Under the pieces are notes generated by a model that worked only from the letters and a program-made list of their open reading frames with translations, searched no databases and was not told where the DNA came from. DNA of 64,000 nt, taken from Pulveribacter suum (GTDB lineage Bacteria; Pseudomonadota; Gammaproteobacteria; Burkholderiales; Burkholderiaceae_C). Shown piece by piece: positions 1 to 7,869 of this stretch (its first letter is position 1; the number at the start of each line of letters is the position of its first letter). Position numbers and translations under genes: made by a program. The stretch spans positions 1,508,501-1,572,500 of the forward strand of contig NZ_CP027792.1 in NCBI RefSeq assembly GCF_003013695.1, given 5' to 3'.

Positions 1-1036
1 CGCTGCCGCCCAGGTCGGGCGTGCGCGGGCCGCTGCGCAGCACCTCTTCAATCGCCGCCACGATGGCGTCGTGCGCGGCGCGCCCGGGGCCTTCGCCCTG
101 GGTCAGGAAGTCCAGCATCAGCGCACCCGACCAGATCATGGCGATCGGATTGGCGATGCCCTGGCCGTAGATGTCCGGCGCCGAGCCGTGCACCGGCTCG
201 AACAGGCTGGGGAAGCGCCGCTCGGGGTTCAGGTTGGCCGAAGGCGCCAGGCCGATGGTGCCTGTGGTGGCAGGGCCCAGGTCCGACAGGATGTCGCCGA
301 ACAGATTCGTCGCCGCCACCACGTCAAAGCGCCCGGGCTGCAGCACGAAGCGCGCCGCCAGGATGTCGATGTGCTGCTTGTCCAGCGCCACGTCCGGGTA
401 CTGGCGCGCCACCTCGTCGGCGCGCGCGTCCCACCAGGGCATGCTGATGGCGATGCCGTTGCTCTTGGTGGCCAGGGTCACGTGCTTGCGCGCCCGGCTG
501 GCGGCCAGCTCGAAGGCGTACTTCAGCAGCCGCTCGGCGCCGTGGCGCGAATAGACCGATTCCTGGATGACGATCTCGCGGTCCGTGCCCTCGTACATGA
601 TGCCGCCCAGCGACGTGTATTCGCCCTCGGTGTTCTCGCGCACCACCACGTAGTCGATGTCGCCGGGCTCCCTGCCCGCCAGCGGGCAGGGCACGCCCTC
701 GAACAGGCGCACCGGGCGCAGGTTGATGTACTGGTCGAATTCGCGGCGGAACTTGAGCAGTGAACCCCACAGCGAGACGTGGTCCGGCACAGTGGCCGGC
801 CAGCCCACGGCGCCGAAGAAGAGGGCGTCCATGCCTGACAGTTGCGCCTTCCAGTCGCCGGGCATCATCTGTGCGTGCCGGGCGTAGTAGTCGCAGTGCG
901 CCCAGTCGAAGGTATGCAGCTGCAGCGCGATGCCGAAGCGCTCGGCGGCGGCCTGCACGGCCCGCAGGCCCTCGGGCATGACCTCGCGGCCAATGCCGTC
1001 GCCGGCGAGGACCGCGATCTGGAAGGGGCGGGACAT
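1..1036 (-). CDS. Tartrate/D-malate dehydrogenase family protein (partial, C-terminus outside window)
   Basis: NAD-dependent beta-decarboxylating dehydrogenase of the isocitrate/isopropylmalate dehydrogenase superfamily, expected to oxidise tartrate or D-malate in the cytoplasm with Mn/Mg and NAD. The translation starts MSRPFQIAVLAGDGIGREVM (nucleotide-binding GDGIG) and has the substrate-binding region with VVRENTEGEYTSLGG and the late motif FEPVHGSAPDIYGQGIANP, typical of the TtuC/DmlA branch rather than of leuB. About 345 codons are inside the window, so only roughly 15 residues of a 360-residue family are missing past position 1. The start is chosen because AGGAG lies a few bases upstream of the ATG. 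The substrate within the branch (tartrate, D-malate) cannot be decided from sequence alone. Confidence 0.85.
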   Translation of the reverse strand, partial: MSRPFQIAVLAGDGIGREVMPEGLRAVQAAAERFGIALQLHTFDWAHCDYYARHAQMMPGDWKAQLSGMDALFFGAVGWPATVPDHVSLWGSLLKFRREFDQYINLRPVRLFEGVPCPLAGREPGDIDYVVVRENTEGEYTSLGGIMYEGTDREIVIQESVYSRHGAERLLKYAFELAASRARKHVTLATKSNGIAISMPWWDARADEVARQYPDVALDKQHIDILAARFVLQPGRFDVVAATNLFGDILSDLGPATTGTIGLAPSANLNPERRFPSLFEPVHGSAPDIYGQGIANPIAMIWSGALMLDFLTQGEGPGRAAHDAIVAAIEEVLRSGPRTPDLGGS

Positions 1037-1056
1037 GGTGCGTCTCCTGGTTCTGA

Positions 1057-1156
1057 ATGCTATGGATAAGTGAGCTGTTTGCGTTTGCATTGCAGCGGTT
1101 TCAGCATGAAATTGTGCTGAAACCTTTGAAGAGCAAGCGCGAGGAGCTATCGATAT
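1057..1156. repeat. Expanded copy of the dispersed palindromic repeat
   Basis: Between yqeY and the tartrate dehydrogenase gene. The outer arms AGCTGTTTGCGTTTG (from 1073) and CAAGCGCGAGGAGCTAT (1134-1150) match the arms of the window-wide repeat. Between them sits a perfect 10-bp inverted repeat GGTTTCAGCA / TGCTGAAACC (1097-1106 and 1115-1124) with an 8-nt loop. No T-tract follows on either strand, so it is not an ordinary terminator. A similar two-tier copy is at 38842-38936. Confidence 0.6.
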
Positions 1157-1163
1157 AAGAGCA

Positions 1164-1610
1164 TCAGCGGGCCAGCGCGGCCTTTACCGCGGCTGACACC
1201 AGGCCCATGTCCGCCTTGCCGGCCAGGCGCGCCTTGGCCGCGCCCATGACCTTGCCCATGTCGCCAGGGCCGGCGGCGCCCAGCTCGGCCACGATGGCCT
1301 GCACGGCCTGCTGCACCTCGGCTTCGGACATGCGCTCGGGCAGGTAGGCGGCCAGCACGGCCAGCTCGGCCTTTTCCTTGTCGGCCAGGTCCTGGCGGCC
1401 CGCGCCCTCGAAGGCGGTGATGGAATCCTTGCGCTGCTTGATGAGCTTGTCCACGATGGCGACGACGGCCGCGTCATCCAGCGTGATGCGCTCGTCCACC
1501 TCGCGCTGCTTCATCGCCGCCTGCAGCAGCCGAATGGTGCCCAGGCGCTCGCTGTCCTTGGCCCGCATGGCGGTCTTCATGTCTTCGGTGATCTGGTCCT
1601 TGAGGCTCAT
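1164..1610 (-). CDS. yqeY: GatB/YqeY domain-containing protein
   Basis: A 148-residue helical YqeY-family protein, related to the tail domain of the tRNA amidotransferase GatB; its exact function is unsettled. Seen in the sequence: N-terminal MSLKDQITEDMKTAMRAKDS followed by GTIRLLQAAMKQREVDER, the conserved YqeY start region, and a C-terminal half with the usual GDMGKVMGAAK segment. The length matches the family. It follows rpsU on the same strand with a hairpin/T-tract between them (1634-1670), so it may be read through from rpsU at reduced level. The rpsU-yqeY pair is widely conserved; here it is not followed by dnaG and rpoD. Confidence 0.9.
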   Translation of the reverse strand: MSLKDQITEDMKTAMRAKDSERLGTIRLLQAAMKQREVDERITLDDAAVVAIVDKLIKQRKDSITAFEGAGRQDLADKEKAELAVLAAYLPERMSEAEVQQAVQAIVAELGAAGPGDMGKVMGAAKARLAGKADMGLVSAAVKAALAR

Positions 1611-1633
1611 GTCAGTAGCTTTCGGTGAAAAAC

Positions 1634-1670
1634 AAAAAACCCGCGCTTGGCGTCCCTAGCGCGGGTTTTG
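1634..1670 (-). terminator. Intrinsic terminator after rpsU
   Basis: Inverted repeat ACCCGCGCT / AGCGCGGGT with a 10-nt loop, flanked by A-rich sequence on the plus strand. Read on the minus strand it is a GC stem followed by TTTTTTGTTTTT, a classical intrinsic terminator between rpsU and yqeY. Confidence 0.8.
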
Positions 1671-1707
1671 TGGGCGATTCCGGTGAAGGACGGCGCCGAA
1701 GCGGTGC

Positions 1708-1920
1708 TTAGTACAGCTTCTTGGGCAGCTGCATGCTGCGCACGCGCTTGTAGTGGCGCTTGACGGCCGCAGCCTTCTTGCGCTTGCGCTCGGCGGTGGG
1801 TTTTTCGTAGAACTCGCGGGCACGCAGGTCGGTCAGCAGGCCCAGCTTTTCAATGGTGCGCTTGAAGCGGCGCAGGGCCACGTCAAAGGGTTCGTTCTCT
1901 TTTACACGAATGGTGGTCAT
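1708..1920 (-). CDS. rpsU: 30S ribosomal protein S21
   Basis: Small-subunit ribosomal protein bS21, involved in mRNA base pairing at initiation. The 70-residue product begins [19 protein letters not shown] and ends in the basic tail [17 protein letters not shown], as in other betaproteobacteria. An upstream in-frame ATG (1983) would add 21 residues with no similarity to S21, so the internal ATG is used. A TATAAT box on the minus strand (2053-2048) gives a leader of about 120 nt. A strong terminator follows at 1634-1670. Confidence 0.97.
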
Positions 1921-2047
1921 CAGCTGAAATATTCCAGTTTTTGCCGCCAGAGGGCTGTCAGGAAGATCGGGCCTGAGAGCCATGCGCGGCGGTTTGCCCG
2001 CCTGTAACTAGTATCCGGCCGGCGGGCGTTTGCCAGCAAAGCCCAAG

Positions 2048-2053
2048 ATTATA
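2048..2053 (-). promoter_or_regulatory. Probable -10 box of the rpsU promoter
   Basis: Perfect TATAAT on the minus strand, about 130 bases upstream of the rpsU start. No good TTGACA-like -35 is visible at 16-18 bp. The rest of the 1921-2261 interval holds the rpsU leader and the promoter region of the plus-strand metalloprotease gene; I see no other gene in it. Confidence 0.5.
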
Positions 2054-2261
2054 GCCATTGAGCTTTCGCTACGGACCGGGAATAGGGCAAGAAAAGAAAT
2101 GACGGGCCCGTTCCTGTGCAACAGAAACGGCAGATGGGACCACCACATGTCAAAAATGAACGACCGTGCGAAAAACTTTGTATCAGCAAGACAGAGTGCG
2201 CAAAAAGTGTAGCCGGGGCTTCGAGAATCCGCCTCCTGTTTTCTTTCACGGCGTCTCTTCT

Positions 2262-5156
2262 ATGGTTTTGAAACGTTTGGGGGCGGTATCCCTGCTGGCC
2301 TGGGGTGTGGCTGCGCTGACGGCTTGTGGTGGAGGAGGCGGCTCGTCTGATTCTTCTTCCGTTCCTCAGCCTATTCCGCCGGGCAGCGTAGCCCCGGGAG
2401 GGCCGTTGCTCCCATTGCCCGAACAACCCGGCCCCGGGCCTGCACCTTCTCCAGGACAGCCAGGCCCTGGTCCCGGTACCGGACCCTCGCCGGAGCAGCC
2501 AGGCCCTGGACCCAGCCCGAGTCCCTCTCCGCTACCGCCGCCTCCCAAACCTCAGCCCGGCAACCCCTATCCCGAACCTATCGGCGCCCAATACAGCCCC
2601 CTGGCGGCACGCGGCTTCTACGACAACGACAAGACCGGCCAGCCACGCGCGGTGCGCAACGATCTGGGCGGCTCCCTGCCGGGCATGGTGCAGTTTGGCC
2701 AGAGCCACACGGTGGACCCGTCCGGCAACGAGGCGAAGAACATGCCGCGGCTGACGATGCACAAGGAGGCCCTGCTGCTGGTCACACCCGACCCGGCGCT
2801 GGGTGCGCTCGAAGGCCTGCAGGTCGCTGTGACCGTCAATGGTCAGGCCAAGGGCACTCTGCCCCTGCGCCACCCCAATGACATTCCGCGCTCGGACTAC
2901 GCCAACAACGATGGCCGCCCCGACTACGTCTATTCCCGCCGCGCCTGGACGGTGGCATTGCCCTGGGACTGGGTGCAGCCCGGCCTGGCGCTGCGCGTGG
3001 CCGATGCCCAGGGCCGCACCGGCATGCTGGCGTCCAGCGCCATCGACTTCGCCGGCGCCGGCGAGCTGGTGCTGCACAGCATTCGCCTGGGCATGCTCAC
3101 GGACGTGCCCAAAGACCGGCACTGGTTCCGCACCAACCCCGAGCAAGCGGCAACCGACTACCTGCAGACCATTCCCGCCGCGCGCATCACTGCCGCCTAC
3201 TACGAGGATGTGACGCTCCCCAAGGTCATGGTGGCCTCGGGGGTGATCTACAGCGACAAGAGCGCCACCAGCGGCGACGTCTATAGCGGCGACATGCGCG
3301 AGAACACGGGCAAGTCCACCTTCAGCGTCGGCATCAACTTGGCCAACTGGGGTGTCAGCGCTTCCAGCATGGCGAGCCAGAACCAGCCGCAGGTGACGCA
3401 GAACGTCACCTTGCACCATGCCCGTGGCGCCTACCAAAATGGCCTGGCCAGCCATGGGCTGTCGGGTGGCAACAGCATCCTGACACTCTACAACTCGGAC
3501 TACAACGAGTTCAGCCACGAGATCGGGCACCACTATGGGCTGGGGCACTACCCCGGTGAGGAAAACGGCAACCGCTTCCTGTCGGGCAACCACCACGACA
3601 GTGGCTGGGGCTACATCGGCTATCGCAAGCGCATGCGGGCGAACATCCACTGGACGGCGGCCAAGACCGACCACTTGGCCGGCATGCCCGAGCTGGACGG
3701 TACCTACACCTTCACGCCGGATGCCATGGCAGGGGGCAATTTCAGCAGCAGCCTGTCGCGCTACACGCATTACACCGGCTACAGCACCAAAATAGAGATC
3801 CAGCCCGCCTTCAACAGGGTGGCCGTTTTCTCTGCCGAGTCGCCCACCGGCTACAAGAAGTGGAATGCGCAAAGCAGGGCGATGGAGAATTTCGCCCCTC
3901 CCATCCCGGGCGGCAACGGCCCGGTTTGGTACAACAGCAGCACGGGCAAGTTCCTGGCGCCGCGCCTGCATGGCGTGCCGGTGGTGACGCTGCTGGGCGG
4001 CTATGACCCGGAATCGACCCGGCCGGCGGCCGAGCAGGCGCTGATCTATCCGGCACTGCGCAGCAACTGGGGCAACGTCTTCGACCTGCCCACAGACGCC
4101 ACCGACACCCAGGAAAAGCGCAGCTGCTGGCTGCAGGTGGACTTCGCCACCGCCAGGGCGCAGCAGCGCATTGCGCTGGCCGGCCGCCGGCTGCAAGGCA
4201 AGTCGGTCAACAAGCTGCACGTACACCTCGCGCAAAGCGACCAGCCCCGCCGCGCAGAGCTGCTGTGCCAGACGCCTGGCCAGCCGGTGCAGTCCCTGTA
4301 CGTGCTGGACATTGCAACCGGCCAGCCGCCCCTGCCGGCCCCCGTCATCGTGGGCAAGGACAAGGGCTACAGCGCGCTGCGCGCCTACGAGCTGCCGCAG
4401 ATGCAGCAAGCCCTGCAGGGCCTGAGCGGCAAGGCGGTGCCCAGCCTCAGCGGCGAGGCCAAGGTGATCGTGGACAGCTGGAGCGACGATCCGGGCGGCC
4501 TGTCCGCAGCGGCGCAGGCGCAGCTGCAGCGCTACAAGCTCCAGCAGGAGCAAAGCCTGCGCCTGAACCGCTGGATCAGCGCCTATGGCCGTGCGCTGGA
4601 CGCGAACGTGCCCGAGGCGCAAAGCGCATTGATGCAGTTCGTGCAGACCCTCGGCCTGGCCAGCCAGCCCGCCGTTCCCCAGGGCCAGACGCTGACCATG
4701 TCCAACGGCAACTGCATCCGCAAGGTGGGCAACGACGTCGGCATCGCGGGCAGCAGCCTGTGCAAGGGCGGCCTTGATGAGCAGTGGGTACTGGACGGCC
4801 GCGGCAGCGTGCGCAGCCGCGCCAGCCTGGACCTGTGCCTGACCGACAAGGGCGGCAGCAACCAGATCAGGCTGCAGCCATGCGACCTGAACAACGAGGC
4901 CCAGGTGTGGGACACCAACACGCCCAAGCGCATCGCACGCGGCGGGCGCTGCTTTGACCTCAGTGGCGGCTACCTGACCAACAACCTGGGCACGCTGATC
5001 ACCTACAACTGCACGGGGGGCGGCAACCAGCAATGGGGCGCCCTGGTGGCCAGCGACAACCTGGCACTGACCCTGCTGACGGGCGACAACGTGCTGCGCC
5101 TGGTCAAGGCCGCCGAAGCCACGGCCACCAAGCCTGCCGCTGCCGCAGCGCACTGA
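2262..5156 (+). CDS. Secreted M66-type zinc metalloprotease lipoprotein with C-terminal ricin-type domain
   Basis: Predicted outer-surface or periplasmic protease of 964 residues, related to StcE/TagA mucin-degrading enzymes (peptidase family M66). Seen: signal peptide with lipobox LTAC (Cys about residue 22), then a Gly stretch and a long Pro/Gly/Ser-rich linker to about residue 105. The zinc motif HEIGHHYGLGHYPGEE starts at His419 (HExxHxxGxxH plus the family GLGHY). A C-terminal region from about residue 810 has QxW-like repeats (DEQWVL, AQVWD, NQQWG), as in ricin B lectin domains. An earlier in-frame GTG at 2166 would bury the signal peptide, so the ATG before MVLKRLGAVSLLAW is chosen, although no strong Shine-Dalgarno is visible. 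It is a single gene followed by a terminator. Substrate (glycoprotein or mucin) is inferred from family only. Confidence 0.85.
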   Translation: MVLKRLGAVSLLAWGVAALTACGGGGGSSDSSSVPQPIPPGSVAPGGPLLPLPEQPGPGPAPSPGQPGPGPGTGPSPEQPGPGPSPSPSPLPPPPKPQPGNPYPEPIGAQYSPLAARGFYDNDKTGQPRAVRNDLGGSLPGMVQFGQSHTVDPSGNEAKNMPRLTMHKEALLLVTPDPALGALEGLQVAVTVNGQAKGTLPLRHPNDIPRSDYANNDGRPDYVYSRRAWTVALPWDWVQPGLALRVADAQGRTGMLASSAIDFAGAGELVLHSIRLGMLTDVPKDRHWFRTNPEQAATDYLQTIPAARITAAYYEDVTLPKVMVASGVIYSDKSATSGDVYSGDMRENTGKSTFSVGINLANWGVSASSMASQNQPQVTQNVTLHHARGAYQNGLASHGLSGGNSILTLYNSDYNEFSHEIGHHYGLGHYPGEENGNRFLSGNHHDSGWGYIGYRKRMRANIHWTAAKTDHLAGMPELDGTYTFTPDAMAGGNFSSSLSRYTHYTGYSTKIEIQPAFNRVAVFSAESPTGYKKWNAQSRAMENFAPPIPGGNGPVWYNSSTGKFLAPRLHGVPVVTLLGGYDPESTRPAAEQALIYPALRSNWGNVFDLPTDATDTQEKRSCWLQVDFATARAQQRIALAGRRLQGKSVNKLHVHLAQSDQPRRAELLCQTPGQPVQSLYVLDIATGQPPLPAPVIVGKDKGYSALRAYELPQMQQALQGLSGKAVPSLSGEAKVIVDSWSDDPGGLSAAAQAQLQRYKLQQEQSLRLNRWISAYGRALDANVPEAQSALMQFVQTLGLASQPAVPQGQTLTMSNGNCIRKVGNDVGIAGSSLCKGGLDEQWVLDGRGSVRSRASLDLCLTDKGGSNQIRLQPCDLNNEAQVWDTNTPKRIARGGRCFDLSGGYLTNNLGTLITYNCTGGGNQQWGALVASDNLALTLLTGDNVLRLVKAAEATATKPAAAAAH

Positions 5157-5189
5157 CCGGCGCCACTGCGCCCCGCCGGGCGCAGGCGG

Positions 5190-5235
5190 ACGAGAAAAAG
5201 GCCAGCGGCGTGCTGGCCCTTTTTCTTTTCTGCAG
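5190..5235 (+). terminator. Intrinsic terminator after the metalloprotease gene
   Basis: GGCCAGC / GCTGGCC stem with a short loop, preceded by AAAAA and followed by CTTTTTCTTTTC. It lies between two convergent genes and can serve both strands, because the A-run gives a T-run on the minus strand. Confidence 0.85.
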
Positions 5236-5249
5236 CGCCGGAGCGAGCG

Positions 5250-6503
5250 CTAGCGCCCTGGCTCCAGCGCCTGCGCGCAGGCGGCCGCGCTGGCCCAGGC
5301 CCACTGGAAGTTGTAGCCCCCCAGCCAGCCCGTCACGTCCACCACTTCGCCGATGAAGTACAGCCCCGGCTGGGCCTTGGCCTCCAGGGTCTGCTGCGAC
5401 AGCGCGGCCGTGTCCACGCCGCCCAGCGTCACCTCGGCCTTCTTGTAGCCCTCGGTGCCGCTGGGGGTGATCTGCCAGTGCGACAGCTGCTCGCCCAGGC
5501 GCGACAGCGCGCGGTCGCTGGCCTCGCAAATGGGGCGCTGCCAGTCGGGGCTTTGCGCGGCCCAGGCGTCGGCCAGGCGGGCGGGCAGCCAGGTGGCCAG
5601 CTCGTTGGCCAGCAGCTTGCGCGAGCCGCGCGCCTTGGCCTGGCGCAGCGCGTCCTGCAGCGCCACGCCCGGCGCCAGGTCGATGGACAGGGGCGTGCCC
5701 GGCTGCCAGTAGCTGGAGATCTGCAGCACCGCCGGGCCCGACAGGCCGCGGTGGGTAAACAGCAGGTCTTCGTGGAAGGTCGTGCGGCCCTTCTTGCCGG
5801 CCCCGGTGCTGATCGCCACCGGCAGCGCCACGCCGGCCAGCGCGTTCCAGGGCGCCCAGGTGGCAGCGTCGAAGGTCAGCGGCACCAGGCCCGGGCGCTG
5901 CGCCACCACCGGCAGGCCGAACTGCCGCGCCAGCCGGTAGCCCAGGTCGCTCGCGCCGATCTGCGGAATCGACAGGCCGCCCGTGGCCACCACCAGGCTG
6001 CGGGCCTGCACGGGGCCGCGGTCGGTATCAATTTGATAGCTGCCCGCGCTTTCCCCGCCTGCGCTGGAGGGCAAAAAGCCTACATTTTTGACGGCGCAGG
6101 GCTGCCAGCGCTGCACGCCGCCGGCGGCGCACTCGGCCAGCAGCAGGGCGATGACGTCCTCGGCCGAACGGTCGCAAAACAGCTGGCCCTTGTGCTTTTC
6201 ATGAAAGGCGACGCCGTGGCGCTGCAGCAGCTGCGTGAAGTGCGCCGGCGTGTAGCGCGTGAGCGCAGCGCGGGCGAACTGCGGATTGGCGCCGACGAAG
6301 TGGCGCTGCGGGGCGCGCAGGTCCAGCCCCTGGTTGGTGAAATTGCAGCGCCCGCCGCCGGAGATGCGGATTTTTTCGGCCACGCGCACGGCGTGGTCGA
6401 TCAGCAGCACCTTCAGGCCGCGCTGGCCCGCCTGCGCGGCGCAGAACAATCCGGCAGCGCCGGCGCCGAGGATGACGGCATCGAAAGACGGGGAGGAGGG
6501 CAC
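5250..6503 (-). CDS. HI0933/YhiN-family FAD-dependent oxidoreductase
   Basis: Flavoprotein of 417 residues (HI0933/BaiN-like family; physiological substrate not established). Seen: N-terminal dinucleotide-binding motif GAGAAGLFCAAQAGQRG, the family signature KIRISGGGRCNFTN, the mid motif VVATGGLSIPQIGASDLGY, and a C-terminal GLYFIGEVVDVTGWLGGYNF region. Odd: residues about 138-160 (loop NVGFLPSSAGGESAGSYQID, just before the second FAD motif) are encoded by a near-canonical copy of the window's dispersed palindromic repeat (6024-6091), read in frame. The loop is longer than in E. coli YhiN as I recall that sequence. The gene is monocistronic or a short unit, convergent with the metalloprotease gene. 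Confidence 0.9.
   Translation of the reverse strand: MPSSPSFDAVILGAGAAGLFCAAQAGQRGLKVLLIDHAVRVAEKIRISGGGRCNFTNQGLDLRAPQRHFVGANPQFARAALTRYTPAHFTQLLQRHGVAFHEKHKGQLFCDRSAEDVIALLLAECAAGGVQRWQPCAVKNVGFLPSSAGGESAGSYQIDTDRGPVQARSLVVATGGLSIPQIGASDLGYRLARQFGLPVVAQRPGLVPLTFDAATWAPWNALAGVALPVAISTGAGKKGRTTFHEDLLFTHRGLSGPAVLQISSYWQPGTPLSIDLAPGVALQDALRQAKARGSRKLLANELATWLPARLADAWAAQSPDWQRPICEASDRALSRLGEQLSHWQITPSGTEGYKKAEVTLGGVDTAALSQQTLEAKAQPGLYFIGEVVDVTGWLGGYNFQWAWASAAACAQALEPGR
6024..6091 (+). repeat. Dispersed palindromic repeat copy inside a coding gene
   Basis: Sequence TTGATAGCTGCCCGCGCTTT ... CGCTGGAGGGCAAAAAGCC matches the consensus built from the intergenic copies (for example the reverse complement of 9695-9756) over its full length. 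It lies within the HI0933-family gene and keeps its frame. Confidence 0.75.
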
Positions 6504-6574
6504 GGGACGGGGCGCGCAGGAAGAACAAGGAAAGGGCGGCGATTGTCGCCCAGGCGCCGCGCCCGCCGAGCGGG

Positions 6575-7768
6575 TCAGCGCATGTACTGTCCGCCCGGCC
6601 CGATCACGGCGATGTCCACAAAGCGCGAGCCGTTGCGCTCGCCGGGGCCGAAGCGGTAGGTGTGCCCGCCCAGGTCGAGCGGGCCCAGGCCTTCCATGGC
6701 CCGTGCCACGCTCTCGCCGCTGGCTGCCGGGCCGGCCGCGCGCAGCGCCTCCAGGAGCACGCGGGCGTCCAGGTAGCCGATGTAGCGGTCGTAGTCGGGC
6801 TCCAGGCCGTGGCGCTTCATCGACGCCTGGAATTCGCGCGTCACGGCCAGGGTGGCGCGCCGCGGCGATGGCGTGGTGCGCGCCACGGCCAGGCCGCGCG
6901 CGTCGTCGCCCAGGGCGCGGATGACGTGCGCCCCCGCGCCCAGGGACAGCGTGTACAGCGGCACGCCCAGCTGCGCCCGGTGGGCGCGCACGTAGGCCAC
7001 CACCGACGGCCCGGCAGCGACCATCAGCACCGCCTGTGGCCGCTGGGCCGCCAGCGCCCGCGCGACCTCGCCCGCGTCCTGGCCGCTGCTGTGCATGGCT
7101 TGCGTGGCGACGACGGTGGCGCCCTCGGCGGTGGCGATCTGCTGCGCCAGGGGCAGCGTCAGCTTGCCGAAATCGTTGTCCTCATAGGCGATGGCGATGC
7201 GCGCGCTCTGCGTCGCCACCAGGTTGCGCACGATCTGCGCCAGCTCGTCGGAGTAGCTGGCGCTGGTGGTGAACAGCCAGGCGCTGGCGGCTGCGCGCGG
7301 CGCGGGGCTGCCGGTATAGACGGCCACCAGCGGCGTGCGCGCACGCTCCAGGTAGGGCAGCAGCGCCATGACCTGCGAGGTGCCGGCCTGCCCGAACAGC
7401 GCCACCGCGCCCTCGCGCTCGACGAGCTGGCGCGCGTTGTCCAGGGTGCGGCGGGCGTCAAAGCCGTCGTCCAGCGTGACCAGCCGCACCTTGCGCCCGC
7501 CGACTCCGCCCTGCGCATTGAAGTCGGCGATGGCGGCCTCGTGCGCCTCATGGATGGGCGCCATGAACGGCGCGAGCGGACCGGTGAGCGCGGTGGAGCG
7601 CCCCACCACGATGTCACTGCGCGCCCCGCGCGCGCCCTGCTGGGCCAGCGCCGGCGCCGCGCCGGGCGCGAGCGCCAGCGCGCAGGCGCCCGCCGCCAGG
7701 CCTTGCAGCACGCTGCGCCGGCCCGGGTGGCGCGGGGCAGACGGGGGAAGAAAGGCAAAGGGGCGCAC
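6575..7768 (-). CDS. Branched-chain-amino-acid-type ABC transporter substrate-binding protein (orphan, Tat-like signal)
   Basis: Periplasmic LivK-type (type I fold) solute receptor of 397 residues. A GTG start is chosen because GAGGAG lies 6 bases upstream; the longer reading frame has no such site and encodes only an Arg-rich extension. Seen: twin-arginine-like signal GRRSVLQGLAAGACALAL ending near APALAQQ, then the mature start DIVVGRSTALTGPLAPFM and a full two-lobe body. No permease or ATPase gene is adjacent, so the receptor must work with a transporter elsewhere or have another role. Ligand unknown. It precedes the HI0933-family gene on the same strand with a 71-bp gap. Confidence 0.85.
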   Translation of the reverse strand: MRPFAFLPPSAPRHPGRRSVLQGLAAGACALALAPGAAPALAQQGARGARSDIVVGRSTALTGPLAPFMAPIHEAHEAAIADFNAQGGVGGRKVRLVTLDDGFDARRTLDNARQLVEREGAVALFGQAGTSQVMALLPYLERARTPLVAVYTGSPAPRAAASAWLFTTSASYSDELAQIVRNLVATQSARIAIAYEDNDFGKLTLPLAQQIATAEGATVVATQAMHSSGQDAGEVARALAAQRPQAVLMVAAGPSVVAYVRAHRAQLGVPLYTLSLGAGAHVIRALGDDARGLAVARTTPSPRRATLAVTREFQASMKRHGLEPDYDRYIGYLDARVLLEALRAAGPAASGESVARAMEGLGPLDLGGHTYRFGPGERNGSRFVDIAVIGPGGQYMR

Positions 7769-7869
7769 GGGGTACTCCTCAGGCTTGGCGGGTAAAAAAA
7801 GGGGCAGCAGCAGCAGTCCGCCCGGACGGGGGCGATTGTTCGAGCCCGGCCCGGCCCGGGGCCTGGGGC

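Noticed and set aside
1097..1124. Intrinsic terminator after yqeY
   Set aside because: The perfect hairpin has no T-tract on either strand and sits inside the arms of the dispersed repeat.
2166..2261. Longer N-terminus (GTG start) for the metalloprotease
   Set aside because: It would place 32 mostly polar residues before the lipoprotein signal peptide.
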